A DNA stretch of 64,000 bases from Gammaproteobacteria bacterium (GTDB lineage: Bacteria > Pseudomonadota > Gammaproteobacteria > UBA6429 > Thiohalophilaceae): assembly GCA_016125505.1 (NCBI GenBank), contig WGLP01000006.1:124001-188000 (forward strand). The letters are read 5' to 3'. The translations under genes and the position numbers were made by a program. Shown piece by piece: positions 38,142 through 47,543 of this stretch (position 1 is its first letter; every line of letters begins with the position of its first letter). Below the pieces are notes generated by a model, which made no database searches, was not told where the DNA came from, and saw only the letters and a list, made by a program, of their open reading frames with translations.

Positions 38142-39527
38142 ATGGCAGATACCAAGTTCAGGACCGAACGCGACAGCATGGGTGAGTTACAGGTACCGGC
38201 AGATGCGCTCTACGGTGCACAGACCCAGCGCGCCGTGGACAACTTTCCCGTAAGCAATTTACGCATGCCGCGCGCCTTCATTCGCGCCCTCGGTCTGATC
38301 AAGTCCGCCTGCGCCACGGCGAATCAGGAATTGCAATTACTCGACGGCAAGATTGCCGCCGCCATTGTGCAGAGCGCGGAGGCCGTCGCCGCAGGCAATT
38401 ACGACGCGCATTTCCCCATCGATGTCTTTCAGACCGGTTCGGGTACCAGTACCAACATGAACGCCAACGAGGTGATCGCCCGACTCGCGTCTGACGCCCT
38501 CGGTGAACCAGTGCATCCCAACGACCACGTCAACATGAGTCAAAGCTCGAACGATGTGATCCCCACCGCCATCCACGTCAGCGCCAGCCTGGAGATCGAT
38601 GAGCGGCTGTTGCCGGCACTGGCGCATCTCACCTCAACCATCGAAGTACGCGCACAGGAACTGGCGAACGTCACCAAGACCGGGCGTACTCACTTGATGG
38701 ACGCCATGCCGGTGACGCTGGGACAGGAATTAACTGCCTGGGCCGCACAGATCAAACAAGGCATGTATCGCATCCAGGCCTCGTTAACGCGCATGCGCGC
38801 ACTAGCGCAAGGCGGTACGGCCGTCGGTACCGGCGTCAACGCACACAAGGATTTCGGCGCCCATGTTGCCAAGGCCTTGAAACAACGCACGGGCTTCGCT
38901 TTCACGCCGATGGACAATGTATTTGCCGGTCTGGCCAGCCAGGATGCCGCGGTGGAAATGAGCGGCCAACTCAAAACCATGGCGGTGTCCTTAACCAAGA
39001 TCGCCAACGACCTGCGCTGGATGAATTCCGGACCGCTTGCCGGTCTCGGTGAAATCGCGCTGCCGGCACTGCAGCCGGGCAGTTCGATTATGCCGGGCAA
39101 AGTGAATCCGGTGATTCCGGAAGCGGTCGCCATGGTCTGCGCCCAGGTCATCGGGAATGACGTCACCATCACCATTGGCGGTCAGTCCGGTAATTTTCAG
39201 CTGAATGTGATGTTGCCGGTCATTGCCTATAACCTGCTACAGAGTATTGACATCCTCAGCAATGCGGCACGCCTGCTGGCGGACAAGGCCATCGCCGGCT
39301 TCACCATCAATGAAAACAATATCAAGGCCGCGCTGGATAAAAACCCGATCCTGGTGACCGCATTGAACCGCGTCATCGGTTATGAAAAAGGCGCTGCCAT
39401 CGCCAAGCAGGCCTATGCCGAAGGCCGGCCAATCCTCGACGTCGCCAAAGAGAATACCGATCTAAGCGAAGACGAACTCAAACAACTTCTCGATCCGGCA
39501 AAACTCACCCGGGGTGGCATCGAGTAA
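38142..39527 (+). CDS. fumC: Fumarate hydratase, class II
   Basis: Iron-independent, oxygen-stable fumarase of the TCA cycle, interconverting fumarate and malate as a homotetramer. The product has the FumC signature GSSIMPGKVNPVIPEA, the substrate-binding segments GSGTSTNMNANEVIA and MSQSSNDVIPTAIHV, and the catalytic His in KTGRTHLMDAMPVTLGQE. At 461 residues it matches E. coli FumC (467). Start ATG 38142 follows the upstream stop by 3 bp. Its nearness to the pyruvate dehydrogenase genes, across a divergent spacer, is metabolically consistent but not evidence of co-regulation. Confidence 0.97.
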   Translation: MADTKFRTERDSMGELQVPADALYGAQTQRAVDNFPVSNLRMPRAFIRALGLIKSACATANQELQLLDGKIAAAIVQSAEAVAAGNYDAHFPIDVFQTGSGTSTNMNANEVIARLASDALGEPVHPNDHVNMSQSSNDVIPTAIHVSASLEIDERLLPALAHLTSTIEVRAQELANVTKTGRTHLMDAMPVTLGQELTAWAAQIKQGMYRIQASLTRMRALAQGGTAVGTGVNAHKDFGAHVAKALKQRTGFAFTPMDNVFAGLASQDAAVEMSGQLKTMAVSLTKIANDLRWMNSGPLAGLGEIALPALQPGSSIMPGKVNPVIPEAVAMVCAQVIGNDVTITIGGQSGNFQLNVMLPVIAYNLLQSIDILSNAARLLADKAIAGFTINENNIKAALDKNPILVTALNRVIGYEKGAAIAKQAYAEGRPILDVAKENTDLSEDELKQLLDPAKLTRGGIE

Positions 39528-39574
39528 TTCCCGTCCGGCTCAGCTAAACTAGCGTTCAGGTTTGGAAATTGACC

Positions 39575-40333
39575 ATGAACATGAGCGCCGGATTCAAAGA
39601 TCACTTCTCCACACAGTCGACACAATATCAGCGCTATCGCCCGCGCTATCCGTCAGCGCTGTTCACATGGCTGGCAGAGCAGACACCGGCGCACGAACTG
39701 GCCTGGGATTGCGCCACTGGCAACGGCCAGGCCGCACAGGCCTTGTCGACACATTTTTCCCGTGTTATTGCCACCGATGCCAGTGAAAACCAGATCGCGC
39801 AGTGTCCCCCACAACCGCATATCGAGTACCAGGTTGCCAATGCCGAGCATGCGCCACTGCACGATAACAGTGTGGATTTAATCACCGTTGCCCAGGCCTT
39901 GCATTGGTTCGATCACACGGCGTTCTTCAATGAAGCCTGGCGTGTACTCAAACCCGACGGGGTACTCGCTGTGTGGAGCTACAATCTCCTGTCCATCAAC
40001 CCCGAGATCAATGCCATCGTGAATCATTATTATCATGACATCGTCGGACCTTACTGGCCGCAGGAGCGCCGGCTGGTCGAACAGGGTTATGCGCCTTTAC
40101 CGGCACCCTTTCGTGAAATTGCCGTGCCCGTATTCGCGATGCACGCCCAATGGCAGCGGGATGAGTTACTGGGTTATCTCGGCACCTGGTCTGCCAGCGT
40201 GTATTATGCAAAGACAATACAACGCGACCCGCTGTCGCTCATTGAGGAGGCCATCGCCGAGGCCTGGCCGGATCCCGATCAAACACTCGCGGTACACTGG
40301 CCCCTGCACATCCGCGCAGGCATTAAAGGTTAG
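39575..40333 (+). CDS. Class I SAM-dependent methyltransferase
   Basis: Rossmann-fold methyltransferase of the UbiE/Tam-like group. Motif I is WDCATGNGQAAQALSTHF (a variant of the glycine-rich loop), motif II region RVIATDASENQIAQC, and EYQVANAEHAPLHDNSVDLITVAQALHWFDHTAF holds motifs III-IV and the family's ALHWF segment; RVLKPDGVLAVW follows. The 252 residues are normal for this type. The substrate is unknown; similar proteins include yeast Crg1/trans-aconitate-type enzymes. ATG 39575, eight bases after GGA, is chosen over the upstream TTG; ATG 39581 is also possible. Confidence 0.85.
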   Translation: MNMSAGFKDHFSTQSTQYQRYRPRYPSALFTWLAEQTPAHELAWDCATGNGQAAQALSTHFSRVIATDASENQIAQCPPQPHIEYQVANAEHAPLHDNSVDLITVAQALHWFDHTAFFNEAWRVLKPDGVLAVWSYNLLSINPEINAIVNHYYHDIVGPYWPQERRLVEQGYAPLPAPFREIAVPVFAMHAQWQRDELLGYLGTWSASVYYAKTIQRDPLSLIEEAIAEAWPDPDQTLAVHWPLHIRAGIKG

Positions 40334-40337
40334 ACCC

Positions 40338-40712
40338 ATGATGGTTTTGAAATTTGTGCACGTCAGCTGCGCCGCGCTGTCCATCACGGGTTTTCTCGCA
40401 CGCAGTACCCTGAAATTTTTTCGCCCACACCTATTGCAACGCCGCTGGCTAAAGATATCGCCACACGTTATCGATACCATTCTGCTTGCATCCGCTATTG
40501 GCCTGGTGATCCAGATCCGCCAGTATCCATTTGTCGCTGACTGGGTCACGGCAAAAGTGATCGCATTATTGTTTTATATCGGCTTCGGGATGTGGGCGTT
40601 GCGCTTCTCGAAGAATCGTGCACAGCTGACTATCGGTTTCGTTGGCGCCTGTCTGACCTTTTCCTATATCATTGCCGTTGCAATTACACGCCAAGCCTGG
40701 CCTTTTACCTGA
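40338..40712 (+). CDS. SirB-family membrane protein
   Basis: Predicted inner-membrane protein of 124 residues with four hydrophobic helices: FVHVSCAALSITGFLA, VIDTILLASAIGLVI, KVIALLFYIGFGMWAL and FVGACLTFSYIIAVAI. The N-terminal LKFVHVSCAALSITGFLARS and central PHVIDTILL match the SirB2 family. The family name comes from Salmonella, where sirB was linked to invasion-gene regulation; the biochemical function is unknown. It starts 4 bp after the methyltransferase and ends 15 bp before pyrC, so the three genes are probably one transcript. Confidence 0.83.
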   Translation: MMVLKFVHVSCAALSITGFLARSTLKFFRPHLLQRRWLKISPHVIDTILLASAIGLVIQIRQYPFVADWVTAKVIALLFYIGFGMWALRFSKNRAQLTIGFVGACLTFSYIIAVAITRQAWPFT

Positions 40713-40727
40713 ACCGCTATTACCCGC

Positions 40728-41762
40728 ATGGATACCTTAACGATTCTCAGACCCGACGACTGGCATCTGCATGTGCGCGACGGTGACGCGCTGTACAGCG
40801 TCGTACCGGATAGCGCACGGGTCTTCGCCCGCGCCATCATCATGCCGAATCTCAAACCACCGGTCACCACAACCGAACGGGCTTTGGCGTATCGGCAGCG
40901 TGTCCTCGCCGCGGTACCCGCCGGCATGTCATTCGAACCGCTGATGACTTTGTATCTCACGGATAACACGGCACCTGAGGAAATTGTCAAGGCGAAAGCC
41001 AGTGGGATGGTACACGCGGTGAAATATTATCCCGCGGGCGCCACCACCAATTCCGATGATGGTGTCACCGATATTGCGCGCACCTATGCCGTCATGGAAC
41101 AACTCGCCGAGACCGGCATGCCTTTGCTGGTGCACGGCGAGGTGACAGACGCCAGCATCGATATCTTCGATCGTGAAAAGGTATTTATCGATCGCGTGCT
41201 GTCGCCCTTGCTCGCACGTTATCCAAAACTGCGGGTCGTATTCGAACATGTCACCACGAAAGATGCCGTGGAATTTGTGGAGCAGGGCCCGGCAAATATT
41301 GCCGCCACGATCACACCGCATCACCTGTTATACAACCGCAATGCCATGTTCAAGGGCGGCATTCGGCCGCATTACTATTGCCTGCCGGTGCTCAAACGCG
41401 AGCATCATCGTGAGGCGTTATTGCGTGTCGCCACCGGCGGCCATCCGAAATTTTTTCTCGGCACCGACAGCGCGCCACATGCCATTGGCAAAAAAGAAAC
41501 CGCTTGTGGCTGTGCCGGCATTTACAACGCACACGCCGCCCTCGAGTTATACGCCGAGGTCTTCGAACAGGCGAACGCACTGGACAAACTGGAGGCCTTT
41601 GCCAGCCGCAATGGCCCGGCATTCTACCGGCTACCGTGTAATACGCAGACGGTTACCTTGCGCAAACAGGACTGGGTAGTTGCAGAAAATCAGTCCTTGG
41701 GAAAAGAGAAGCTGGTGCCCCTGCGGGCGGGGGAAGACATTCACTGGCAGGTCACGAATTGA
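40728..41762 (+). CDS. pyrC: Dihydroorotase (class II)
   Basis: Zinc amidohydrolase that cyclises carbamoyl aspartate to dihydroorotate in pyrimidine synthesis. Metal ligands are visible: His-x-His in [13 protein letters not shown], the bridging carboxylated Lys in [18 protein letters not shown], His in LLVHGEVTD and [10 protein letters not shown], and the catalytic Asp in [16 protein letters not shown]. At 344 residues it matches the E. coli PyrC type (348), which acts alone without a PyrB partner. It is convergent with the TraB/GumN gene with only 7 bp between the stops. Confidence 0.96.
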   Translation: MDTLTILRPDDWHLHVRDGDALYSVVPDSARVFARAIIMPNLKPPVTTTERALAYRQRVLAAVPAGMSFEPLMTLYLTDNTAPEEIVKAKASGMVHAVKYYPAGATTNSDDGVTDIARTYAVMEQLAETGMPLLVHGEVTDASIDIFDREKVFIDRVLSPLLARYPKLRVVFEHVTTKDAVEFVEQGPANIAATITPHHLLYNRNAMFKGGIRPHYYCLPVLKREHHREALLRVATGGHPKFFLGTDSAPHAIGKKETACGCAGIYNAHAALELYAEVFEQANALDKLEAFASRNGPAFYRLPCNTQTVTLRKQDWVVAENQSLGKEKLVPLRAGEDIHWQVTN

Positions 41763-41769
41763 TGCGTGT

Positions 41770-42660
41770 TCAATACACGTATTTCACCTGATACCCCTGT
41801 TGTTCGAGCAGATTGAGAATCCCCTCCTTGCCAGGCAGATGCAAGGCACCCACCGCAATGAAGGCGTCGCCCTCGATCAGACGCGCCTGCATACGAGCCA
41901 CCATACGATGATTGCGCTGAACGATCAGACGCTGTTCTACCTCAGCGGCAAGACTGAGATCCCCTTTTTGCATTTGATCGTCGTTGACCGCCTGCAAGCC
42001 AGCCAGATCACGCGCCAGATAGAGATCGATCAAGGTATCAATCAATGCCGGCGTACTTTCATAATTGGCTATCGCCTCATCCAGCAGGATGATTTGTTGA
42101 TCCACGGGGAGCCTGTCAAAGACGGCGATTTGTTCCGGGATCGTTTCCAGCGCGTGCACCGGCATAGCACGCGCGACGGCCTGCTGATACAGAACGAGAT
42201 CAAGAAAACGATCGCTCACCGGTTTGGGCATATTCAATTGAACGGCAATGGCCCAGGGTTTCATCTTGTTCACAACCGTGTCCGGCACACCGTAATCGGC
42301 CATCAATTTGACACATTTATTAAAACGCGCCTGGCCCAGTATATTTTTCAGCCGGGAACCCTCGGGCAGGAGCATCGCCTGCTGCGTCTGTTCGAGCGAA
42401 TCCACACTCATGTCCAGTTCGCCGGTGAAACTGCGTGAATTGGCAAAGGCCTGCGCAACCGCTGCGGGGATCTGCGTCACCCTCGGATCATCGGAATGGA
42501 TGGTGCCCAGGATGTAGCTGGCGTGGAGGCCTGGTTTGCTCACTGCCCACAACACACCGCGCGCGAATTCGCTCGCGCGGACCGGCGATATCACTAGCGC
42601 GACAACGACACCGATGAGCAGCGCGTAATAACGCAATTTTTGTCGATGGCTGAATGACAT
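41770..42660 (-). CDS. TraB/GumN family protein
   Basis: Exported or membrane-anchored protein of the TraB/GumN/TIKI superfamily. An N-terminal hydrophobic segment ([19 protein letters not shown]) may act as a signal peptide. Two conserved GX2H motifs that define the family are present: [13 protein letters not shown] near the N-terminus and [17 protein letters not shown] near the C-terminus, with a conserved Glu in FTGELDM. Animal relatives (TIKI) are metalloproteases; the bacterial function is not established. The 296 residues are typical. The gene is divergent from rnt. Confidence 0.87.
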   Translation of the reverse strand: MSFSHRQKLRYYALLIGVVVALVISPVRASEFARGVLWAVSKPGLHASYILGTIHSDDPRVTQIPAAVAQAFANSRSFTGELDMSVDSLEQTQQAMLLPEGSRLKNILGQARFNKCVKLMADYGVPDTVVNKMKPWAIAVQLNMPKPVSDRFLDLVLYQQAVARAMPVHALETIPEQIAVFDRLPVDQQIILLDEAIANYESTPALIDTLIDLYLARDLAGLQAVNDDQMQKGDLSLAAEVEQRLIVQRNHRMVARMQARLIEGDAFIAVGALHLPGKEGILNLLEQQGYQVKYVY

Positions 42661-42732
42661 CTGTTAGGCGATACCTTTTCTGTGACGACAGGTGGTATGA
42701 ATTTTACAGGTGATTCGCTATGCTGTGCGACT

Positions 42733-43386
42733 ATGCAGCAGCACTCTCAATCCACCTCCGCGCCCATGCTCGCACACCGGTTCCGCGGATTCTTGCCGGT
42801 CATCGTGGATGTGGAGACCGCCGGTTTCGACCCCATCAAACATGCCTTGCTGGAAATTGCCGCGGTACCCATCCTGATGGATGAGGAAGGCTTCTTCCGC
42901 CCGGGCGCGACGATTGCCTGTCATGTCGCCCCGTTCAGCGGCGCCCAATTCGATCCCAAGGCCCTGGAATTCACCGGCATCGATCCGCACCACCCCTTTC
43001 GTTTCGCCAAGCCGGAACTCGAGGCGCTTGAGCACATATTCAAACCCATCCGCCTGCTAATCAAGGCGCAACAGTGCAGCCGGGCCATCCTGGTGGGTCA
43101 CAATCCGTTTTTCGATCTGAGTTTTCTCAAGGCGGCTATCGATCGCTGCAATATCAAAAGGCATCCCTTCCATGCCTTCAGCACCTTCGACACCGCCACC
43201 TTGGCCGGACTCGCCTATGGTCAGACCGTCCTGGCGCGCGCTGCGATCGCCGCCGGCATCGAATGGAACGCGGCCGAGGCACACTCGGCAATCTATGATG
43301 CGGAGAAGACGGCGCAGCTATTTTGCAAAATCGTCAATCAATGGGATAAGGCCATCGGCATTCCCGCCCGCGATGACGACGAATAA
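42733..43386 (+). CDS. rnt: Ribonuclease T
   Basis: DEDDh 3'-5' exonuclease that trims the 3' ends of tRNA and other stable RNAs. Exo motifs: [20 protein letters not shown] (I), [16 protein letters not shown] (II) and the catalytic His/Asp in [17 protein letters not shown] (III). The sequence [18 protein letters not shown] matches the RNase T N-terminus. Length from ATG 42733 is 217 residues; ATG 42766 (MLAHRFRGF) would fit the family start nearly as well, and a GTG at 42682 is less likely. A strong bidirectional terminator follows. Confidence 0.94.
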   Translation: MQQHSQSTSAPMLAHRFRGFLPVIVDVETAGFDPIKHALLEIAAVPILMDEEGFFRPGATIACHVAPFSGAQFDPKALEFTGIDPHHPFRFAKPELEALEHIFKPIRLLIKAQQCSRAILVGHNPFFDLSFLKAAIDRCNIKRHPFHAFSTFDTATLAGLAYGQTVLARAAIAAGIEWNAAEAHSAIYDAEKTAQLFCKIVNQWDKAIGIPARDDDE

Positions 43387-43412
43387 AAAAGCCCGCATCA
43401 GCGGGCTTTTTT
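43385..43412. terminator. Bidirectional terminator between rnt and grxD
   Basis: GCCCGC and GCGGGC (43391-43396 and 43401-43406) pair around a 4-nt loop, flanked by six A and six T. It serves the convergent rnt (plus) and grxD (minus) genes. Confidence 0.93.
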
Positions 43413-43439
43413 ATTTGAGTCTTGGGCGAGAGATACGAA

Positions 43440-43754
43440 TCAGGCAGCGGCCTCGCTCACCATTTTCTGCAAGTCGCCCTTCTGATAGAGCTCCAGCGTA
43501 ATATCGCAACCGCCAATCAATTCACCATTGATATAGATTTGGGGGAAGGTTGGCCAGTTCTGGTACCGCGGCAGATTCTCGAAGATTTCCGGATCCATCA
43601 GCACGTTCACGTGCGCGAATTCCTTTCCGCATGCCTGCAGGGCCTGCGCAGCGCGCATGGAAAAACCGCATTGCGGCATCTGTGGCGTACCCTTCATAAA
43701 GATGACTACTGGATTATCTTTGACAATTTTGTCGATTCGTTGCAAAACGTCCAT
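43440..43754 (-). CDS. grxD: Monothiol glutaredoxin (Grx4 type)
   Basis: CGFS-type glutaredoxin that binds a [2Fe-2S] cluster with glutathione as a dimer and takes part in iron-sulfur cluster delivery. The signature MKGTPQMPQCGFSMRAAQAL is complete; WPTFPQIYINGELIGGCDI holds the cis-Pro and glutathione-binding residues. The 104 residues fit E. coli Grx4 (115). GAAGAGGA lies well placed before ATG 43754. The gene stands alone between a shared terminator and the hydantoinase-like gene. Confidence 0.95.
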   Translation of the reverse strand: MDVLQRIDKIVKDNPVVIFMKGTPQMPQCGFSMRAAQALQACGKEFAHVNVLMDPEIFENLPRYQNWPTFPQIYINGELIGGCDITLELYQKGDLQKMVSEAAA

Positions 43755-43918
43755 CGCGATTCCTCTTCATTCTCAAGTCTGCAACCCGGAATGGGCGCAT
43801 GAAATATCAGGCAATTCTAATATACTTTCCGCCGAGATGGAATATCCCAGCTATACACTCAGTTATTAGGCCAGCGTTAATGATTTTCAAGCCAGGGCAG
43901 CCCCGGCGCTGGCTAGTT

Positions 43919-45457
43919 TCACTCAAGCTGGCCCCAACCGCCACCGCCGGCAGTTTCCACCCGCAGGACATCGCCCGTCCCCACCTCGCAACTGATTTTA
44001 CCGGGTAAGGGCTGACCATTGAGCCAGTTGGCGCCGGGCTTCGCTGCGCCACCCTCACGCATCCCCCAGGGCGGCAGGCTGCGGCGTTCCGTCAGCAGGG
44101 TCATGGTCGCCGGGGCGAGGAACTCAACCTCCCGGATCAGACCTTCACCGCCCCGATGCAGCCCCGAACCCGCGGAACCCTCACGCAGGCCATATTCGCG
44201 AACCCGCAGCGGATAATTCATCTCCAGAACTTCGATTGGCGTATTGCGGGTATTGGTCATGTGCACCTGGACAGCCGCTAATCCCGGATAGCGCGGGCCT
44301 GCGCCCATGCCGCCCCCCATGGTTTCGTAGTAATCCCAGAACTGGTCCAGATACCGGCCCCCCATCGCCAGATTGTTCATGCTGCCGTGGCTGGCTGCCG
44401 GCATCTTATCAGGCAGCGCCTTTCCCAGTGCCCCCATGACCACGTCGACGATGCGCATGCTGGTCTCGACATTGCCCGCCGCCACCGCCGCCGGTCGTTG
44501 CGCATTCAGCAGGCAACCGCTGGGGGCCTGCAGGGTAATGAGTCGAAAAGTACCGGCACACGCGGGGGTCTGCGCCGGCATCAGACACCGAAAGACATAG
44601 TAAACCGCCGCGGCGGCCACCGATAAGGGACAATTGATATTGCCTTCGGTTTGCGCGGCGGTACCGGCAAAATCGGCGATGATTTTATCGCGCCGGATAG
44701 TGAGACAGAGACGAATCGGCAGCCGCGTGTGCCCCAAACCATCGTCATCCATATAGTCTTCGAAACAATATTCGCCCGGCGGAATCTCGCTCAGCATCGT
44801 CCGCGCGAGGCGTTCGCCATAATCATTCAGCTCCACTAGTGCCTGTTGATAGGTATTGAGGCCCAAACGCGAGATCAGCGCCTCCAGGCGGCGAACCCCC
44901 GTCTTATTCGCGCTGATTTGCGCGGCAAAATCACCCTGGCCAATCCGTTGATTACGCGTTGCCTTGAGGATGTCCTGCATCAGCGCGGAATTGTGCTGAC
45001 CCTGGCGGATTAAAAATTGCGGCGGGATCACAATACCCTCTTCCGCGAGCGTGCGCGAAATCGGCATGGAGCCCGGCGTATGCGCACCGATATCCGCGTG
45101 GTGCGCACGATTCACCACATAACCGGCAAGCCGGTCGTTAACAAACACCGGGGCAATGAGTGTCACGTCAGGAAGATGGGTCCCGCCAAGAAACGGATCG
45201 TTCACCACAACCATATCGCCGGCGTGCCATTCGATTTGCGTGACGATGTCGCGCATGGCGTAGGCCATGCTGCCAAGATGGACAGGGATATGCGCGGCCT
45301 GTGCGCATAATTCGCCCTGCGCATCGAACACCGCACAGGAAAAATCCAGGCGATCCCGAATATTCGGGGAAAAGGCCGCACGCTGCAGGACGGCACCCAT
45401 TTCCTCGCACACCGCGTTCATGCGGTTTGTGAATATACTCAGTTCAACCGGATTCAT
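43919..45457 (-). CDS. Hydantoinase B/oxoprolinase family protein
   Basis: Member of the HyuB family, normally one half of ATP-dependent hydantoinases, 5-oxoprolinases and acetone or acetophenone carboxylases. The 512-residue protein has the family segments RDRLDFSCAVFDAQGELC, HIPVHLGSMAYAMRDI, GDMVVVNDPFLGGTHLPDVT, NRAHHADIGAHTPGSMP and the C-terminal GGMGAGPRYPGLAAVQVH, plus metal-site-like His and Asp residues. The ATP-binding HyuA partner is not adjacent on either side. Divergent from the PuuD-type gene. Substrate cannot be assigned. Confidence 0.88.
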   Translation of the reverse strand: MNPVELSIFTNRMNAVCEEMGAVLQRAAFSPNIRDRLDFSCAVFDAQGELCAQAAHIPVHLGSMAYAMRDIVTQIEWHAGDMVVVNDPFLGGTHLPDVTLIAPVFVNDRLAGYVVNRAHHADIGAHTPGSMPISRTLAEEGIVIPPQFLIRQGQHNSALMQDILKATRNQRIGQGDFAAQISANKTGVRRLEALISRLGLNTYQQALVELNDYGERLARTMLSEIPPGEYCFEDYMDDDGLGHTRLPIRLCLTIRRDKIIADFAGTAAQTEGNINCPLSVAAAAVYYVFRCLMPAQTPACAGTFRLITLQAPSGCLLNAQRPAAVAAGNVETSMRIVDVVMGALGKALPDKMPAASHGSMNNLAMGGRYLDQFWDYYETMGGGMGAGPRYPGLAAVQVHMTNTRNTPIEVLEMNYPLRVREYGLREGSAGSGLHRGGEGLIREVEFLAPATMTLLTERRSLPPWGMREGGAAKPGANWLNGQPLPGKISCEVGTGDVLRVETAGGGGWGQLE

Positions 45458-45600
45458 CGTGCATTACTCACGTTCGCAATGTGGGAATCGTACTACGTGT
45501 CTGCGTGACAGCATCAGAGGGGTGCACGCAGAAACAGTACTATAGTAAACTGCTCAAAAATTTTTTACCTGACCACTAACCATATAAGGGAGCTTCTTCC

Positions 45601-46197
45601 ATGAATCCATTAAAAAGTATTCCGGGTACCATTATCTCCGGATTCGTTCTGGCGATTGTCTTGATATTCGTAATCGGCCGTTATGGTCATATTAATCCTT
45701 GGGAATTCTGGGTATGGATTCACGTTCTGGTCGGCATCACCTGGATCGGTCTGCTCTACTACTTCAACTTCGTCCAGACCCCGGCGATGGCTAAGGCCAA
45801 GGCTGACGGCACTGCCGCTGGTATCAGCAAACACGTCGCACCACGCGCGCTGCTGTGGTTCCGCTGGGCCGCGCTGGCAACCTGGATTTCCGGTGTCCTC
45901 ATCATTGAAGCCATGAAGCATCAAACCGGTTTTGGTGTGTTGGACGTCTTCATGTTCAAGGCCGTGGGCAATTCGCACATCATCGGCATGGGCGCCTGGT
46001 TGGGCACCATCATGTTGTTCAATGTCTGGGTCCTGATCTGGCCAAATCAGAAGAAGATCCTGGGTATCGTACAGGCGAGCGATGAGGAAAAGGCCAAGGC
46101 GGGTGTCATTGCCTTGATGGCTTCGCGTACCAACACGCTGTTATCTATCCCCATGATCCTGGGCATGACCGCCTTTAATCACAACTTCCCGTTCTAA
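45601..46197 (+). CDS. PuuD-type (DUF989) membrane protein without cytochrome domain
   Basis: Integral-membrane protein of 198 residues with about five hydrophobic segments (IISGFVLAIVLIFVIGRYG, WEFWVWIHVLVGITWIGLLYYF, LLWFRWAALATWISGVLII, IIGMGAWLGTIMLFNVWVLIW, LLSIPMILGMTAF). It matches the membrane part of PuuD, named for a urate hydroxylase that in alpha- and gammaproteobacteria carries a cytochrome c tail. No CxxCH is present here, so urate oxidation cannot be assumed. AAGGGAG lies before ATG 45601. It is monocistronic, ending in a strong terminator. Confidence 0.82.
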   Translation: MNPLKSIPGTIISGFVLAIVLIFVIGRYGHINPWEFWVWIHVLVGITWIGLLYYFNFVQTPAMAKAKADGTAAGISKHVAPRALLWFRWAALATWISGVLIIEAMKHQTGFGVLDVFMFKAVGNSHIIGMGAWLGTIMLFNVWVLIWPNQKKILGIVQASDEEKAKAGVIALMASRTNTLLSIPMILGMTAFNHNFPF

Positions 46198-46221
46198 CGC
46201 GTCATCGCACCGTCATAATGC

Positions 46222-46251
46222 AAAAACCCGGCCCTCGTGGCCGGGTTTTTT
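46222..46251 (+). terminator. Intrinsic terminator of the PuuD-type gene
   Basis: CCCGGCC (46227-46233) and GGCCGGG (46239-46245) pair around CTCGT, preceded by AAAAA and followed by TTTTTT, then a second T run. It lies 25 bp after the stop. Confidence 0.93.
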
Positions 46252-46352
46252 GTTTTGGTGATTTGCCCTCGCCGAAGCTTATGTCTAGAATTGTCCCTTT
46301 CGGGGCGGCCTTGATCAGGCTGCTTTTTGTTTTTTGGTAACGAATAAATGTT

Positions 46353-47525
46353 ATGAATCACTTAATGAACAACTACAATCGCATCCCGGTCAGTTTCAGC
46401 CACGGCGAAGGTGCCGTCCTGTGGGACACGGATGGCAAGCAGTATCTCGACGCCCTGGGCGGAATTGCCGTGTGTGCGCTGGGTCACGCCCATCCCGCCG
46501 TCACCGCCGCGGTGTGCGATCAGGCCGGGAAGCTGGTGCATACATCCAATATCTATGAAATTGCGGTGCAGCGGGAACTGGCTGACAAACTCTGTGGCCT
46601 GTCGGCGATGGACAATGCCTTCTTCTGCAACAGCGGGGCTGAGGCCAATGAAGCCGCCATCAAGATGGCACGCCTGTACGGTCACCAGAAAGGCATCGAG
46701 ATTCCTAATATCATCGTGATGGAAGGCAGTTTCCATGGCCGTACCCTCGCGACACTGACCGCCACCGGTAATCGTAAAATCCAGGCCGGCTTTGAACCCC
46801 TGGTAAAGGGCTTTGTCCGCGCGCCTTATAACGACACCGATGCCGTAGCGACAATTGCCAAGAACAACAAGGATGTGGTCGCCGTGATGGTCGAACCGAT
46901 TACCGGCGAAGGCGGTATTCGTATTCCTGCGCCGGATTATCTAAACAAGCTGCGTGCGATTTGCGATCAACACGGCTGGTTGTTAATTCTTGATGAAATC
47001 CAGTCTGGCATGGGACGTACCGGCAAGTGGTTTGCCCACCAGCATAACGGCATTCAAGCGGACATCATGACCCTGGCCAAGGCCCTGGGTAACGGCGTAC
47101 CTATCGGCGCCTGTCTGGCGCGGGGTCCGGCCGCTACACTGTTCAAACCGGGAAATCACGGTACCACCTTTGGCGGCAATCCCCTCGCCTCTCGCGCCGC
47201 GCTGGCAGTTATTGAAAGCATCGAAAAGGATCAACTCCTGCAAAAGGCCGATACACTAGGCAAGCATTTTCTCGATGGCTTTGGTACAGCGCTATCCGGA
47301 GTCAAAGGCATCAATAGCATTCGTGGTAAGGGACTTATGCTGGCCGTGGAACTTGACCGGCCTTGCGGTGACCTGGTCAAGCGTTGCCTGGCCCAGGGCG
47401 TACTCATCAATGTCACCGCCGACAGTGTCATTCGCCTGTTACCGCCTTATGTTATGACTACCGAACAGGCGGATACCGTGATCAGTGTTGTGTCAGATCA
47501 GATTCGTCAGTTCCTGGCGGCCTAG
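46353..47525 (+). CDS. argD: Acetylornithine aminotransferase
   Basis: PLP-dependent class III aminotransferase of arginine synthesis, converting N-acetylglutamate semialdehyde to N-acetylornithine, possibly also acting in lysine synthesis. The product (390 residues) shows FFCNSGAEANEAAIKMARL, GSFHGRTLATLTATG, LLILDEIQSGMGRTGKWFAH and the PLP Lys in MTLAKALGNGVPIGACLAR. ATG 46353 lacks a strong Shine-Dalgarno; ATG 46365 is an alternative. It is 18 bp upstream of argF and forms an argDF pair. Confidence 0.96.
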   Translation: MNHLMNNYNRIPVSFSHGEGAVLWDTDGKQYLDALGGIAVCALGHAHPAVTAAVCDQAGKLVHTSNIYEIAVQRELADKLCGLSAMDNAFFCNSGAEANEAAIKMARLYGHQKGIEIPNIIVMEGSFHGRTLATLTATGNRKIQAGFEPLVKGFVRAPYNDTDAVATIAKNNKDVVAVMVEPITGEGGIRIPAPDYLNKLRAICDQHGWLLILDEIQSGMGRTGKWFAHQHNGIQADIMTLAKALGNGVPIGACLARGPAATLFKPGNHGTTFGGNPLASRAALAVIESIEKDQLLQKADTLGKHFLDGFGTALSGVKGINSIRGKGLMLAVELDRPCGDLVKRCLAQGVLINVTADSVIRLLPPYVMTTEQADTVISVVSDQIRQFLAA

Positions 47526-47543
47526 ATTAAGGATGCTCTCGTC

